NCBI RefSeq assembly: GCF_003858635.1
Contig: NZ_RQJO01000008.1
Span: 1 to 64,000, forward strand
Length of the DNA: 64,000 bases
Direction of reading: 5' to 3'
Source: Larkinella rosea
GTDB lineage: Bacteria; Bacteroidota; Bacteroidia; Cytophagales; Spirosomataceae
The position numbers were made by a program, and so were the translations under genes. This document shows, one piece after another, positions 35,922 to 45,099 of the stretch. Below the pieces are notes generated by a model that was given only the letters and a program-made list of their open reading frames with translations, searched no databases and was not told the origin of the DNA. Position 1 is the stretch's first letter, and each line of letters opens with the position of its first letter.

Positions 35922-35968
35922 GATTGAGCGGATGAGTGAATATCACTCAATCACTCGTTCGCTCAATC
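35922..35968. repeat. nested inverted repeat between sigma and anti-sigma genes
   Basis: Outer arms GATTGAGCG (35922-35930) and CGCTCAATC (35960-35968), inner arms TGAGTGA (35933-35939) and TCACTCA (35943-35949). Built from a repeated GATTGAGTGA-like word. On the minus strand it follows the sigma stop codon and could attenuate the anti-sigma gene. Confidence 0.7.
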
Positions 35969-35973
35969 ACAAT

Positions 35974-36606
35974 TTATTTTAACATCTCCAAAAGCCGCTT
36001 TTTGGCCCGCATGTACTGTGTTCGGGAAGTGGTTTCACTGATGCCCAGCACGGCTCCGATTTCCTCATGATCATAGCCTTCGAACAAATACAGCGATAAA
36101 ACCACCCGATAGCCTTCCGGCAGCCCCTGCATGGTTTGGCGCACCCGATCCACTTCCAGCTGGATACCTTCCTCGTCGTACGGTTCCGTATCGGCCACAT
36201 CCAGGCCGTCCTCCTCGCCCAGATGCTGCGAGTCGAAATCGACCCACTGCAATCCGGAGCGGCTTTTCCGGCTCCGAAGGTGATTAATAGCCCGATTGAC
36301 CACGATTTGCTTCAACCACGCTCCAAACGTCGATTGATTCCGGAACGAATGAAGGTTATTGAAGGCATCTAAAAAAGCTTCCTGCAACACATCCTCGGCC
36401 TCGGCTACGTGGTTCAGGATGCGCATACAGACGTTAAACATGGCTTTTGAATAATGCTTATACAACTCGTATTGAGCACGTCTTTCACCTTGTTTACACC
36501 TTTCTACGAGTTCGACATGTCGGTCTATATACAACTTTGTTTCCAAGCGGCCTGAGGAATCGGATGCGGCTAATTTTCTTCTCAATGACACAGTGATTGA
36601 TAGCAA
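35974..36606 (-). CDS. ECF RNA polymerase sigma factor
   Basis: 210 residues in the longest frame. Sigma region 2 is clear (ELVERCKQGERRAQYELYKHYSKAMFNVCMRI, then AEDVLQEAFLDAF and FGAWLKQIVVNRAINHLR), as is region 4 (LPEGYRVVLSLYLFEGYDHEEIGAVLGI, TTSRTQYMRAKKRLLEML). The first 20-25 residues look unlike the family, so the true start may be a later TTG before ETKLYIDRH; I keep the Met start. Followed by its anti-sigma gene and a DUF4097-like gene, so it likely answers an envelope signal. Confidence 0.9.
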   Translation of the reverse strand: MLSITVSLRRKLAASDSSGRLETKLYIDRHVELVERCKQGERRAQYELYKHYSKAMFNVCMRILNHVAEAEDVLQEAFLDAFNNLHSFRNQSTFGAWLKQIVVNRAINHLRSRKSRSGLQWVDFDSQHLGEEDGLDVADTEPYDEEGIQLEVDRVRQTMQGLPEGYRVVLSLYLFEGYDHEEIGAVLGISETTSRTQYMRAKKRLLEMLK

Positions 36607-36811
36607 CGTTGCACAGATTTTTATTTTTTTTCAGGAAGTTGTACTAAAACCGGTGTTGTGGCCGTTTTTTGCGAATTTTACCGGAACGTAAGCACGTTGG
36701 AATCACGCTATGGGGCCGGTATTCCCAGTCCCGCAGGCAGTGGTTGCAGAAAGTAAGTAAGAAAATTAAAATTTTCGATGAACCGTTAGCCGGTTTTTTG
36801 AAATAGCGGGT

Positions 36812-38062
36812 TTACGCAAACGCCAGAATCGTCTGCTCAATCAGGTCGCAGGCTTCGTGCATTTGCTCTTCCGTAATCACCAGGGGCGGAGCAAAACGGA
36901 TTTTGTCGCCGTGGGTCGGTTTGCAAAGCAAGCCTTTGTCTTTCAGCCGGAGGCAGATTTCCCAGGATGTTTTTTCGCCGTAAGCCGGGTGTTCACCGAT
37001 TACAATCGCATTGAGCAGACCTTTGCCGCGCACCAGTTTCACCATCCCGGTTTTAGCGATCAACGCGTTCATGCGATCGCGAAACACCTCCCCCATTGCC
37101 GCGGCATTTTCGGCCAGCTTTTCATCCTCAACCACCCGCAACGCTTCCATCGTGACGGCGCAGGCCAGCGGATTGCCGCCGTACGTCGAACCGTGTTCAC
37201 CCGGTTTGATGGTCAGCATCACCTCATTGCTCGCCAGAACGGCCGAAACCGGCATGGTGCCGCCGGAGAGAGCCTTGCCCAGCACGAGCAGATCCGGTTT
37301 TACCCCTTCGTGGTCGCAGGCCAACCGTTTGCCCGTTCGACCAATCCCGGTTTGCACTTCGTCGGCAATGAACAGCACATTGTACTTCGTACACAATTCC
37401 CGAACGCCTTTCAGATAACCTTCGTCGGGCACCACAACCCCGGCTTCGCCCTGAATCGGCTCCACCATAAAACCGGCAATGTTTGGTTCACTGCGGAAAA
37501 TAGTCTCCAGCGCATTCAGATCGTTATACGGAATCAGGAGATAGCCCGGCAAGAGTGGCCCGTAATCGTTCGTACTTTCCGGGTCCGTTGAGGATGAAAT
37601 GGCCGCCAGCGTCCGGCCCCAGAAATTACCGGTGGCATAGACGGTTTTCGCCTGGTTCTGCGGAATGCCTTTTACTTTATAGGCCCATTTCCGGGTCAGT
37701 TTCAGGGCCGTTTCTCCCCCTTCTGCGCCCGAATTCATGAGCAGTACTTTATCATACCCGAAATAATCACACAGGTATTTTTCGCACACGCCCAGCAAAT
37801 CCGTATGAAAAGCCCGCGACGTCAGCGTCAAACGCTGCGCCTGTTCGATGAGCGCATTGATAATCCGTGGGTGGCAATGGCCCTGACTAACGGCGCTGTA
37901 GGCCGACAGAAAATCAAAGTATTTCCGGCCTTCCACATCCCAGAGAAAAATGCCTTCCCCACGGTTTAGCACCACCGGAACCGGTTTATAATTATGCGCG
38001 CCGTAGTGCCATTCCAGGCCAATGGCCTGTTGAGTCGCCGTTACCGAAGGTAGAGTTTCCAT
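36812..38062 (-). CDS. rocD: ornithine-oxo-acid aminotransferase
   Basis: Transfers the delta-amino group of ornithine to 2-oxoglutarate, giving glutamate semialdehyde, the substrate of PruA at the left end of the window. 416 residues of class-III aminotransferase: [21 protein letters not shown], the Asp in [14 protein letters not shown] that contacts PLP, the PLP lysine in [10 protein letters not shown], and [13 protein letters not shown]. The sequence signature [23 protein letters not shown] is that of ornithine aminotransferases rather than acetylornithine aminotransferase. Single-gene unit. Confidence 0.93.
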   Translation of the reverse strand: METLPSVTATQQAIGLEWHYGAHNYKPVPVVLNRGEGIFLWDVEGRKYFDFLSAYSAVSQGHCHPRIINALIEQAQRLTLTSRAFHTDLLGVCEKYLCDYFGYDKVLLMNSGAEGGETALKLTRKWAYKVKGIPQNQAKTVYATGNFWGRTLAAISSSTDPESTNDYGPLLPGYLLIPYNDLNALETIFRSEPNIAGFMVEPIQGEAGVVVPDEGYLKGVRELCTKYNVLFIADEVQTGIGRTGKRLACDHEGVKPDLLVLGKALSGGTMPVSAVLASNEVMLTIKPGEHGSTYGGNPLACAVTMEALRVVEDEKLAENAAAMGEVFRDRMNALIAKTGMVKLVRGKGLLNAIVIGEHPAYGEKTSWEICLRLKDKGLLCKPTHGDKIRFAPPLVITEEQMHEACDLIEQTILAFA

Positions 38063-38175
38063 AGTCGTAGTCGGGAAGTAGTGGGTAAATTGGCCGCAGA
38101 TGCGTACTTTTCGGGCAAAGCTGATGGGTAGCCAATGGCTTCAAAAATACAACTCCTTGCTCAGTTCGACAAACA

Positions 38176-38343
38176 ATGCCCGATACGAATCCCAAAAAGC
38201 CCCAAGTCGACGGTCTGAACGACGCCGATTATTACTTCAATGAACAGGGTTATCTGGTTTTTACGAGGTCGTATCACCTCAAGCGCGGTTATTGCTGCAA
38301 AAATGGCTGCAAACATTGCCCCTGGAGGGGAGTTAAGAATTAA
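38176..38343 (+). CDS. DUF5522 small cysteine-rich protein
   Basis: 55 codons: starts MPDTNPKKPQVDG, continues YYFNEQGYLVFTRSYHLKRG and ends with the cysteine knot YCCKNGCKHCPWRG. This matches the DUF5522 family, small proteins seen across Bacteroidota with a C-C-x3-C-x2-C cluster that probably binds zinc or iron. It fills the gap between rocD (divergent) and rpmB. Its last codons and stop lie in the left arm of a 30-bp hairpin. Function unknown. Confidence 0.85.
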   Translation: MPDTNPKKPQVDGLNDADYYFNEQGYLVFTRSYHLKRGYCCKNGCKHCPWRGVKN

Positions 38344-38410
38344 GCGTGCCGAGTTGGCGGGCGCGTTCGGTTTTGTGCGTCCGCCAACTCGGCATGCTTA
38401 ATTCTTAACT
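38331..38410. repeat. 30-bp near-perfect inverted repeat at the DUF5522 stop
   Basis: Left arm 38331-38360 (starting AGTTAAGAATTAAGC, then GTGCCGAGTTGGCGG) pairs with 38381-38410 with one G-T mismatch over 30 bp; the loop is 20 bases. Followed by TTTAACTCC. It serves as a terminator for the small gene, and its AT-rich half is an iterated AGTTAA/GAATTAA word. Confidence 0.9.
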
Positions 38411-38425
38411 TTTAACTCCTTAGGG

Positions 38426-38456
38426 TTGTATTTGAATAAATTATTTCCCAATTTTG
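38426..38456 (+). promoter_or_regulatory. rpmB promoter
   Basis: TTG at 38426 and CAATTTTG at 38449-38456 (one mismatch to TAnnTTTG), 23 bases start to start, exactly as in the rRNA promoter at the left edge. The start codon follows 28 bases later. Confidence 0.65.
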
Positions 38457-38483
38457 CAGGCTCATTCAGAAACAGGTATTGTC

Positions 38484-38723
38484 ATGGCACGAGTTTGTCA
38501 AATTACAGGAAAGCGGACGCGGGTTGGTAATAACGTATCACACGCTAACAATAGAACAAAGCGGAAGTTTTATCCCAACTTGCAGAAGAAACGCTTCTTC
38601 CTGGAGTCACAGGGAGCATGGGTTACGCTGAGGGTTGCTACTTCGGCCATGCGGACCATCAACAAGAAAGGTCTTGAAGCCGTATTGAAAGATGCCCACA
38701 ACAAAGGCACGCTGACGGTATAA
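38484..38723 (+). CDS. rpmB: 50S ribosomal protein L28
   Basis: 79 residues, basic: [20 protein letters not shown] at the start, then [17 protein letters not shown] and [17 protein letters not shown]. The start is the Met before ARVCQ, supported by the promoter at 38426-38456; ten open codons upstream (from 38454) would begin inside the -7 element. In many Bacteroidota rpmB is followed by rpmG and a DUF4295 gene; here it stands alone and ends at a long inverted repeat. Confidence 0.95.
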   Translation: MARVCQITGKRTRVGNNVSHANNRTKRKFYPNLQKKRFFLESQGAWVTLRVATSAMRTINKKGLEAVLKDAHNKGTLTV

Positions 38724-38780
38724 ATCGACGCTGGTTGACGGTTTTACGAGTGGTTTTTCCCGATGGATGAAATCACTTTG

Positions 38781-38860
38781 TAGTAAAATGCGAAATGCAG
38801 ACGAATAAATGTAAAGTTTCGGCTTTCACATTCATTCGTCTGCATTTCGCATTTGCACTA
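38781..38860. repeat. 36-bp near-perfect inverted repeat between convergent genes
   Basis: Left arm 38781-38816 and right arm 38823-38860 pair over about 35 bp with a few mismatches around a 6-base loop (TTTCGG). The core word AAATGCGAAATGCAGACGAA is exact in both arms. It fills the gap between the rpmB and aspartic-protease stop codons and would terminate both transcripts. Confidence 0.9.
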
Positions 38861-38862
38861 TT

Positions 38863-40116
38863 TTAGATCATTCTCTTTAAGGCAAATTGGGCAAAAATGA
38901 TGTTGCCGTTGCGCCGGACGAGGATGCTGATCTCCTTGCCTTCGCCCTTTTGCAGCATCTTGTAGATTTCGCTCACGTTCAGATCACCGGCGGGCATGTT
39001 GTTGATAAACAGCACTTCATCACCGTCTTTCAGACCCGACCGGCTGGCCGGCGAATCATCGATCACCTTCTCGATGTAATAATTCCGGAAGTTGTCTCCC
39101 CGCGCTTTCAGCTCCAAACCGCTCATGTCATGCTCGAACGATTGTTTCAGAATGCGTTTGATGGGTTTCAACACCATGTATTTGTCCTGATAATTAAACG
39201 TCACCCGAAACCGGCGCAGGATTTCACAGCCCAGATTGCCGTTACGCTCCGCGGCATGTTCCGCGATTTTTAACCCAAACGACGTACTGTCGGGAAACGA
39301 CGCGACGACATTATCCATCTCAAAATTACCCAGCCGAATTTTCTCGATCCGCCCCAGGCTCCCATTAATAACGCCACTCAAACCACGGCCCAACTGCGCC
39401 CGGATCACTTTATCTGGCAGCCGAATATCGTCGCCATTGCTGCGATTGATGAGCAACGCGTGCCCCGCTCCTGTATCAATCACTACCCGGATCGGCAGCG
39501 TTTTGCCATTTTCGAGCAGCGCCATTACGTCGGTATACGGTTTGGTATCCTGAATGGCAATCGGATAACGCGTGCCGTGTGACCGGCGGTATCGGTAGTT
39601 TTTGGGCGTGTTTAAAACCAGTTCCTTCCGCTGAAAATCAATAGTTACCACGAAATTGTTGAAGATTTCGTAGCCGAAAATACCGTGAATCGGGACGCCG
39701 ACGTATTCTGATAATTTGAGAATGTCGTCATCCAGAACGACGATGTTCTGGTGCGTGGCCCGCATCTGTCCCATCATCAGCAGGTTGTCGATGGCGACTG
39801 ATGCCATCAATTGCCCTCCTTCGCCCGCGCCGGAGAGTTTTACTTTCCGGGTATACCGCAGCGGTTGCCGACGTACGGCCGCCGGATCGGTAATAATAAC
39901 CGAGCTAACACCCGTATCCAGAATAAAATGCAGCGTATCGGAATTGTTGATCTGAATCGGAATAATGATCAGATTGGAATGCAGCTGGAAGGGAATTCGG
40001 GTCTGTTTGCGGTTATTCGTGATGAAATAACCATATCGTTCGCTCTGCTCGTCGTTGCCCGCTGACACCTCCTGCCAGCAAAGCAATATTCCGAAGAAAA
40101 TAACAAACAGCTTCAT
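38863..40116 (-). CDS. exported aspartic protease-like protein with two DTG sites and a PDZ domain
   Basis: 417 residues: signal peptide (LFVIFFGILLCWQ), then two retropepsin-like halves, each with the active-site triad and hydrophobic flanks (FILDTGVSSV, DTG at 67-69; VVIDTGAGHA, DTG at 214-216), a GIFGYEIF between them, and a C-terminal PDZ domain from about 340 (YIEKVIDDSPASRSGLKDGDEVLFINN). Two DTG sites in one chain suggest a self-contained active site, as in pepsins. Members of this aspartyl-protease/PDZ family are common in Bacteroidota with no well-known substrate. The start is the Met before KLFVIFF. Confidence 0.87.
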   Translation of the reverse strand: MKLFVIFFGILLCWQEVSAGNDEQSERYGYFITNNRKQTRIPFQLHSNLIIIPIQINNSDTLHFILDTGVSSVIITDPAAVRRQPLRYTRKVKLSGAGEGGQLMASVAIDNLLMMGQMRATHQNIVVLDDDILKLSEYVGVPIHGIFGYEIFNNFVVTIDFQRKELVLNTPKNYRYRRSHGTRYPIAIQDTKPYTDVMALLENGKTLPIRVVIDTGAGHALLINRSNGDDIRLPDKVIRAQLGRGLSGVINGSLGRIEKIRLGNFEMDNVVASFPDSTSFGLKIAEHAAERNGNLGCEILRRFRVTFNYQDKYMVLKPIKRILKQSFEHDMSGLELKARGDNFRNYYIEKVIDDSPASRSGLKDGDEVLFINNMPAGDLNVSEIYKMLQKGEGKEISILVRRNGNIIFAQFALKRMI

Positions 40117-40352
40117 AGCCTCTTTTGTGAATACGTAAGAAAGGTACAACTAATTTGTCTAATAACACAATTTTTTTCAATTCGTTGCTTAACAATTCTG
40201 ATACTTTTTATCTGAATGGAAAATGATGCTGAAAAACCGCTAATTTCGCCCCGCGAGTGGTGGAACGTGAAACGAAATAGTAAAGTTTGTAGATGCTGTT
40301 TCTTTTTGTATTTCACTCGTAATCAGGGTTTATAACCATAAACTATTTACTA

Positions 40353-41111
40353 ATGCGGAAGAAAATTGTTGCCGGAAACTGGAAGATGAACAAGACGCTC
40401 GACGAGGCTGTCGCGCTGGTTTCGGAAGTGGTCAATATGATTAAAGACGAGGTAACGGGCGATGTTCAGGTCGTTCTCTGCACGCCGTCAATTTATCTGA
40501 CAACGCTTAAACCGTATCTGGAAGGTCAGACGCGGGTGGCACTGGGCGCACAGAATTGCCACGAAAAGGCTTCCGGTGCGTATACCGGCGAAATTTCCGC
40601 TCCGATGCTGAAGTCAATCGGGATCAATTACGTCATTCTGGGCCACAGCGAACGGCGGCAGTATTTCGGAGAAACCAATGCGCAACTGGCGGAGAAAGTA
40701 AATAGTGCGCTGGCAAATGGCCTAACACCGATTTTCTGTTGTGGCGAATCGCTGGAACAACGCCAGAGTGGAGTTCATTTTGATTTTGTACGGACGCAGC
40801 TGACCGAAAGTCTGTTCCATCTCACGCCCGAACAGTTTGCAAGTGTTGTCATTGCCTACGAACCCATCTGGGCTATCGGCACGGGATTAACCGCTTCGTC
40901 GGAACAGGCGCAGGAAATGCACGCAGCGTTGCGAGAACATCTGGCCGGAAAATACGGTCAGGAAGTAGCCAACGACACGTCCATCCTATACGGTGGTAGC
41001 GCCAACGAGAAAAATGCCGCCGAACTCTTCGCCCAACCCGACGTCGATGGCGGTCTGATTGGCGGAGCCTCGCTGAAATCGCGGGAATTCACGATTGTAG
41101 TGAAGAGCTAG
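40353..41111 (+). CDS. tpiA: triosephosphate isomerase
   Basis: Interconverts dihydroxyacetone phosphate and glyceraldehyde 3-phosphate in glycolysis. 252 residues with all active-site elements: GNWKMNKT (Asn/Lys), ILGHSERRQYFGE (catalytic His), AYEPIWAIGTG (catalytic Glu), and the phosphate-binding YGGSANEKN and GGLIGGASL. Single-gene unit, ending at a 14-bp hairpin shared with the convergent DUF5723 gene. Confidence 0.97.
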   Translation: MRKKIVAGNWKMNKTLDEAVALVSEVVNMIKDEVTGDVQVVLCTPSIYLTTLKPYLEGQTRVALGAQNCHEKASGAYTGEISAPMLKSIGINYVILGHSERRQYFGETNAQLAEKVNSALANGLTPIFCCGESLEQRQSGVHFDFVRTQLTESLFHLTPEQFASVVIAYEPIWAIGTGLTASSEQAQEMHAALREHLAGKYGQEVANDTSILYGGSANEKNAAELFAQPDVDGGLIGGASLKSREFTIVVKS

Positions 41112-41131
41112 AAAAAGAATGATGGATTATA

Positions 41132-41179
41132 AATGATGAACGATGGATGGGTTGACACATTAATTCATCGTTCATCATT
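41132..41179. repeat. 14-bp inverted repeat between tpiA and DUF5723 genes
   Basis: AATGATGAACGATG (41132-41145) and CATCGTTCATCATT (41166-41179), perfect, 20-base loop. Preceded by a degenerate copy of the same word (GAATGATGGATTATAA). Bidirectional terminator of the iterated-word type. Confidence 0.85.
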
Positions 41180-41182
41180 ACG

Positions 41183-42586
41183 TTACTCCTTCTGCCTCCA
41201 CTTCCAAACCGAGAGGCCGATCCAGGCGAGCGAACTGCGATTATCACCTTTTTTACTGAAAAGCCGCCCCATGTCGCTGAAACCGAGGGTAATCGGGCCG
41301 AGCCGGGTCGACATACCGACGGCCACCCGGCTATCGGGGCCAATGATGGAAATCGGTAAACCAAATTCGACATCCTCATCTTCAAAGCGGGGCGTAATAA
41401 TCAGCATATCCGGCATCTGAACCAGCGCAGCCGATGATAAATTTTTCATCAGCAAACCGTTGACGTAAAAAGACGGCACCAGCCGCATATCGGCTTCCAG
41501 GTGCAGCATCCGCGAAAGAGCGACTTTGCCAGGATTGTAGGTTTGCGGTTTTGTGTCGGCTTTGGTGGTCAGGTAATCCGTTGGCGCATCGCCAAATTTT
41601 TCCAGTTCTTCCTGTTGAAACGTCAATGGGCCGCTGCCAGTCACCGACTGCCCTGCCGGGTAAGTAATGCTTCCACCATTCATCAAAGCCGCCGATAAGC
41701 GGAGCCAGTACGCCGGACGCGGGTCTTTCATCGGCGTTTCAGAATTATAGCCCCGACCGGTGGTTCGGCGGCCGATTTCGTACGTAGCGCCCAGATCAAA
41801 TCCCCAGCCGCTGCCGTAGGCACTGGAAAAAACCGATCCCAGGCTAAAATCTTTGCGGGGTGTGGTCTGGCTCAACCCGTAGTCCAGGTTGGTGATATCC
41901 AGCGTTTTTTCCGTATCACCGTTGGTCTGCCGAATGGCGTAGTTGCCTTGTGCGTTGAAATACGTCAGTTGCGCGCCCACGAGCCGCCGAACCGTTGCCC
42001 CGATATTCAGCCGGTGCCATTGTCCGTCGAAAACCTGCAAACCGTACGTCAGGCCGATTTCGCTATAACTGTTGTGCGCCAGATTAAAATCAAAACTTCC
42101 TGAGGATGGCTGTAAGTTTTTATAAAAAAGGCGGTTTCGATAGGCTTCCGTCAGATTTTCGGGCAACGACGACCCGTAGAGGAAACTTTTCAGCCGCGTG
42201 TGTAGCGCAATAGTCTGGTTACCATCGATATTGAGCAATACGGACGGCCCCAGGATTTCGGAGTACGAAGTTGTTTTGGGCGCATTCGTAATGGAGCCTA
42301 ATGTCCGAAGTGGTAAGCTAAGACTTTGGCTGTAAGGCAATTGAAGCGATTGGAAAAAGCCTTTCGATACGTATTTTGTGTATAACGAATTGACGGAAGA
42401 CGTGCCGGTAAAGGCGATGACCTGAAACTTGTACCGCGACCCGGCAATGGACGATGGATTCTGGAGCATCCGGTGAATACCGCCGTAGTTGCTGCTGACC
42501 AAACCCGGCTGATACTGCGCCAAAACCGTCAGCGAACCTGAACCCACCAAACCGGTCAGGGCTAAACGCAAAAAATAGTTCTTCAT
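41183..42586 (-). CDS. DUF5723 family outer-membrane-like protein
   Basis: 467 residues with a signal peptide (ALTGLVGSGSLTVLAQY). The mature protein is rich in alternating hydrophobic beta strands and begins NYGGIHRMLQNPSSIAGSRYKFQV, a signature of DUF5723, a family of predicted outer-membrane beta-barrels in Bacteroidota. Central strands include LNIGATVRRLVGAQLTYF and FDLGATYEIGRR. Function unknown; a role in surface transport or gliding would be speculation. It begins 4 bases after the recQ stop, so the two are probably co-transcribed. Confidence 0.8.
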   Translation of the reverse strand: MKNYFLRLALTGLVGSGSLTVLAQYQPGLVSSNYGGIHRMLQNPSSIAGSRYKFQVIAFTGTSSVNSLYTKYVSKGFFQSLQLPYSQSLSLPLRTLGSITNAPKTTSYSEILGPSVLLNIDGNQTIALHTRLKSFLYGSSLPENLTEAYRNRLFYKNLQPSSGSFDFNLAHNSYSEIGLTYGLQVFDGQWHRLNIGATVRRLVGAQLTYFNAQGNYAIRQTNGDTEKTLDITNLDYGLSQTTPRKDFSLGSVFSSAYGSGWGFDLGATYEIGRRTTGRGYNSETPMKDPRPAYWLRLSAALMNGGSITYPAGQSVTGSGPLTFQQEELEKFGDAPTDYLTTKADTKPQTYNPGKVALSRMLHLEADMRLVPSFYVNGLLMKNLSSAALVQMPDMLIITPRFEDEDVEFGLPISIIGPDSRVAVGMSTRLGPITLGFSDMGRLFSKKGDNRSSLAWIGLSVWKWRQKE

Positions 42587-42590
42587 GTAC

Positions 42591-44510
42591 TTATCGTTGA
42601 TTCATTGTGCTTCTTGTGTGCAAATTTCCGGCAGCATCGATGCGCAGTTGCTCATCAGCCAGCATGTGCCGGATAACGTCGCCCAGCCGCTCGGGAGTCA
42701 GATTCAGTTGGTCGGCCAACTGGCGGGGCGCAAGTCCCTGCCCGTTGGTGGCATCGAGGTATTGAAAAATTCGTTGCCGGAGCGCAATGCTGTCCAGCGA
42801 ATTCGACTGTTGCCGTAAACAATGGTCGCAAATACCGCAGGCTTCGCCCGGTTCTTCGCCAAAATAGGCCTGTAGCAACCGCGTCCGGCACTGCACCGGG
42901 TTCTGAACGTAGTCGACCATTGCCCGCACTTTTGCCAGATTCCGCTGTTTGCTCCGCTCCAGTGCCATGACGTCGATGGGCAGATTTCGGGCATCGAAAC
43001 GCGGGGTCAGAAACGTCAGCTGCGGTTTATCCTTTTGTTTTTCGTAAATCAGAATCGACCGCTGCGTCAGTTGTTCCAGCAAAGCCAGCACCTCATTTTC
43101 CGGCATCCGCGTGGTTTTGGCAATCGAACTTTCCGAAATGCTGACGAACGTGGTAAACAATTCACCGCCGTAAATTCGCAATAACAACTTCAGAAAGGCG
43201 TCGTAATGCGGATTCATGACCTGAAATTCGTACAACGCCCGGTTATCCACCGCAATCATCACTTTCGACGGGCTGAAATACGCTTCGCTCAATTCGATAA
43301 AACCCTCTAACTGCAACTGTTTCAGGGCGTAATGCGTATCCGTAACCGGTAATTGAAACGCCTGACAAAAGGCGTTCAGGTCGAAATCGATGTCCAGAAA
43401 TTCCCCCCCGCCGACCGCCAGATTGGCATAATTTGCCAGCGCCTGATACACCCGTTTGAGCATTTCGACCGGCTGGTATTGCTGGATCACCCGCTGTTCG
43501 ATGTCGCTCAGGTCTTTGTGGTTATAGAGCAAAACCGCATACGCCTTTTTCTCGTCGCGCCCCGCGCGCCCGGCTTCCTGGTAATAGGCTTCCAGGCTAT
43601 CGGGTACATCGAGGTGAACCACCGTCCGGACATCCGGTTTATCGATTCCCATCCCAAACGCATTCGTTGCCACAATTACCCGTATCCGGTTATGAATCCA
43701 GGAATCCTGTTTATCCGAGCGTTGTTTCGCCGTCAAACCGGCGTGGTAATAATCGGCGCGGATGTTCTGGTGGTGCAGCCATTCGGCCAGATCCTGCGTT
43801 TGCCGCCGACTCCGCACGTACACAATCGCCGAACCCGGAACGCCCTGCAACACTTTCAGCAAGCGGGCTTCCTTATTCTCTTCGTAGAACGCAGAATACG
43901 ATAAATTCTTGCGGGCAAACGTTTGCCGAAACACCTGCGGTTGCCGCATTTCCAGTTTTTCGACGATATCGCGCTGTACTTCCGGCGTAGCCGAAGCCGT
44001 CAGCGCAACCACCGGAACACCTTTTAATAACTCACGAAAAACCGCAATCTGGAGGTAAGGAGGGCGAAAATCGTAGCCCCAGGCCGAAATACAGTGTGCT
44101 TCGTCGACAGCCAGCAAACTCACTTTCATCTGCTTGACCCGTTCAATCAATAATTCGGTCTGGAGCCGCTCGGGCGAAACGTAGAGAAACTTGATGTTGC
44201 CGTAAATGCAATTGTCGAGCGCCCGGTCGATTTCCCGCCAGTGCATGCCGGAATAAATCGCCACCGCCGGAATCCCGCGTCGGCGCAACTGCTCGATCTG
44301 ATCTTTCATCAGAGCAATCAGGGGCGTTATGACGAGGCAAACGCCGTCGATGGCCAGGGCCGGAAGCTGGAAACAAAGTGATTTGCCGCCACCGGTTGGC
44401 AGCAGCACGAGTGTATCCTGCCGACCGAGTACGGAGCGAATAATATCCTCCTGCAAGGGCCGGAACGACTCGTACCCCCAGAATTGTTTAAGAATTTGGT
44501 GGATGGTCAT
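42591..44510 (-). CDS. recQ: RecQ-family ATP-dependent DNA helicase
   Basis: 3'-5' DNA helicase used in recombination repair. 639 residues: Walker A LLPTGGGKSLCFQLP (36-50), DEAHCISAWGYDFRP, the motif IV-VI region YYHAGLTAKQRS, GMGIDKPDVR and QEAGRAGRDEKK, a zinc-binding RQC segment (CRTRLLQAYFGEEP...CGICDHC) and a C-terminal winged-helix-like stretch PRQLADQLNLTPERLGDVIRH. No HRDC domain is obvious. Followed closely by the DUF5723 gene. Confidence 0.95.
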   Translation of the reverse strand: MTIHQILKQFWGYESFRPLQEDIIRSVLGRQDTLVLLPTGGGKSLCFQLPALAIDGVCLVITPLIALMKDQIEQLRRRGIPAVAIYSGMHWREIDRALDNCIYGNIKFLYVSPERLQTELLIERVKQMKVSLLAVDEAHCISAWGYDFRPPYLQIAVFRELLKGVPVVALTASATPEVQRDIVEKLEMRQPQVFRQTFARKNLSYSAFYEENKEARLLKVLQGVPGSAIVYVRSRRQTQDLAEWLHHQNIRADYYHAGLTAKQRSDKQDSWIHNRIRVIVATNAFGMGIDKPDVRTVVHLDVPDSLEAYYQEAGRAGRDEKKAYAVLLYNHKDLSDIEQRVIQQYQPVEMLKRVYQALANYANLAVGGGEFLDIDFDLNAFCQAFQLPVTDTHYALKQLQLEGFIELSEAYFSPSKVMIAVDNRALYEFQVMNPHYDAFLKLLLRIYGGELFTTFVSISESSIAKTTRMPENEVLALLEQLTQRSILIYEKQKDKPQLTFLTPRFDARNLPIDVMALERSKQRNLAKVRAMVDYVQNPVQCRTRLLQAYFGEEPGEACGICDHCLRQQSNSLDSIALRQRIFQYLDATNGQGLAPRQLADQLNLTPERLGDVIRHMLADEQLRIDAAGNLHTRSTMNQR

Positions 44511-44624
44511 AACCGACAGTAAAGATAAATCAATCCCAAATTAGTTTACGCTTGTAAGAGAACTTTCGCCCGATGACTTTTGGTGTTTTCGGACGACAAT
44601 TTTGCTTACGACCAATCAAAAACC

Positions 44625-45020
44625 ATGATCACGAAAGTCATTAAAACCGACGAAGAATGGCGTCAGCAACTGACGCCGGAACAATACCGGGTGACGCGCC
44701 AAAAAGGAACCGAACGGGCTTTTACGGGCGAATACTGCCAGAGCCACGACCCCGGCATTTACCAGTGCATTTGCTGCGGCACCGACCTCTTTGAGTCCAA
44801 ACAAAAGTTCGATTCCGGCACGGGCTGGCCCAGTTTTACCGATCCGATCGACCCGGAATTGGTCAAGCTCGAAAACGATTACAGCTACGGAATGGTACGC
44901 GTGGAAGTGTTGTGTGCGGTTTGCGATGCGCACCTCGGCCACGTTTTCAACGACGGACCCCGGCCTTCGGGCATGCGCTACTGTCTGAATTCCGTCGCGT
45001 TAAAATTAAAACCGGAATAA
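44625..45020 (+). CDS. msrB: peptide-methionine (R)-S-oxide reductase MsrB
   Basis: Repairs methionine-R-sulfoxide in proteins. 131 residues: two zinc CxxC pairs ([10 protein letters not shown] and [12 protein letters not shown]), [10 protein letters not shown], and the catalytic Cys in [11 protein letters not shown]. The start is the Met before [11 protein letters not shown]; a longer frame of 15 codons begins before a CAATTTTG (44597-44604) that could be the -7 element. Single-gene unit with its own terminator; no msrA is nearby. Confidence 0.94.
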   Translation: MITKVIKTDEEWRQQLTPEQYRVTRQKGTERAFTGEYCQSHDPGIYQCICCGTDLFESKQKFDSGTGWPSFTDPIDPELVKLENDYSYGMVRVEVLCAVCDAHLGHVFNDGPRPSGMRYCLNSVALKLKPE

Positions 45021-45029
45021 GTTTTTAGA

Positions 45030-45064
45030 AAAACCGCCCAAATCGCATCGGTTCGGGCGGTTTT
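45030..45064 (+). terminator. terminator after msrB
   Basis: AAAACCGCCC (45030-45039) and GGGCGGTTTT (45055-45064) form a perfect 10-bp stem, loop 15 bases, U-run at the 3' end. Another example of an AAAACCG-containing palindrome. Confidence 0.85.
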
Positions 45065-45099
45065 CGCTTTTGATACGGCAAAAAACCGTATTTTGGGAT

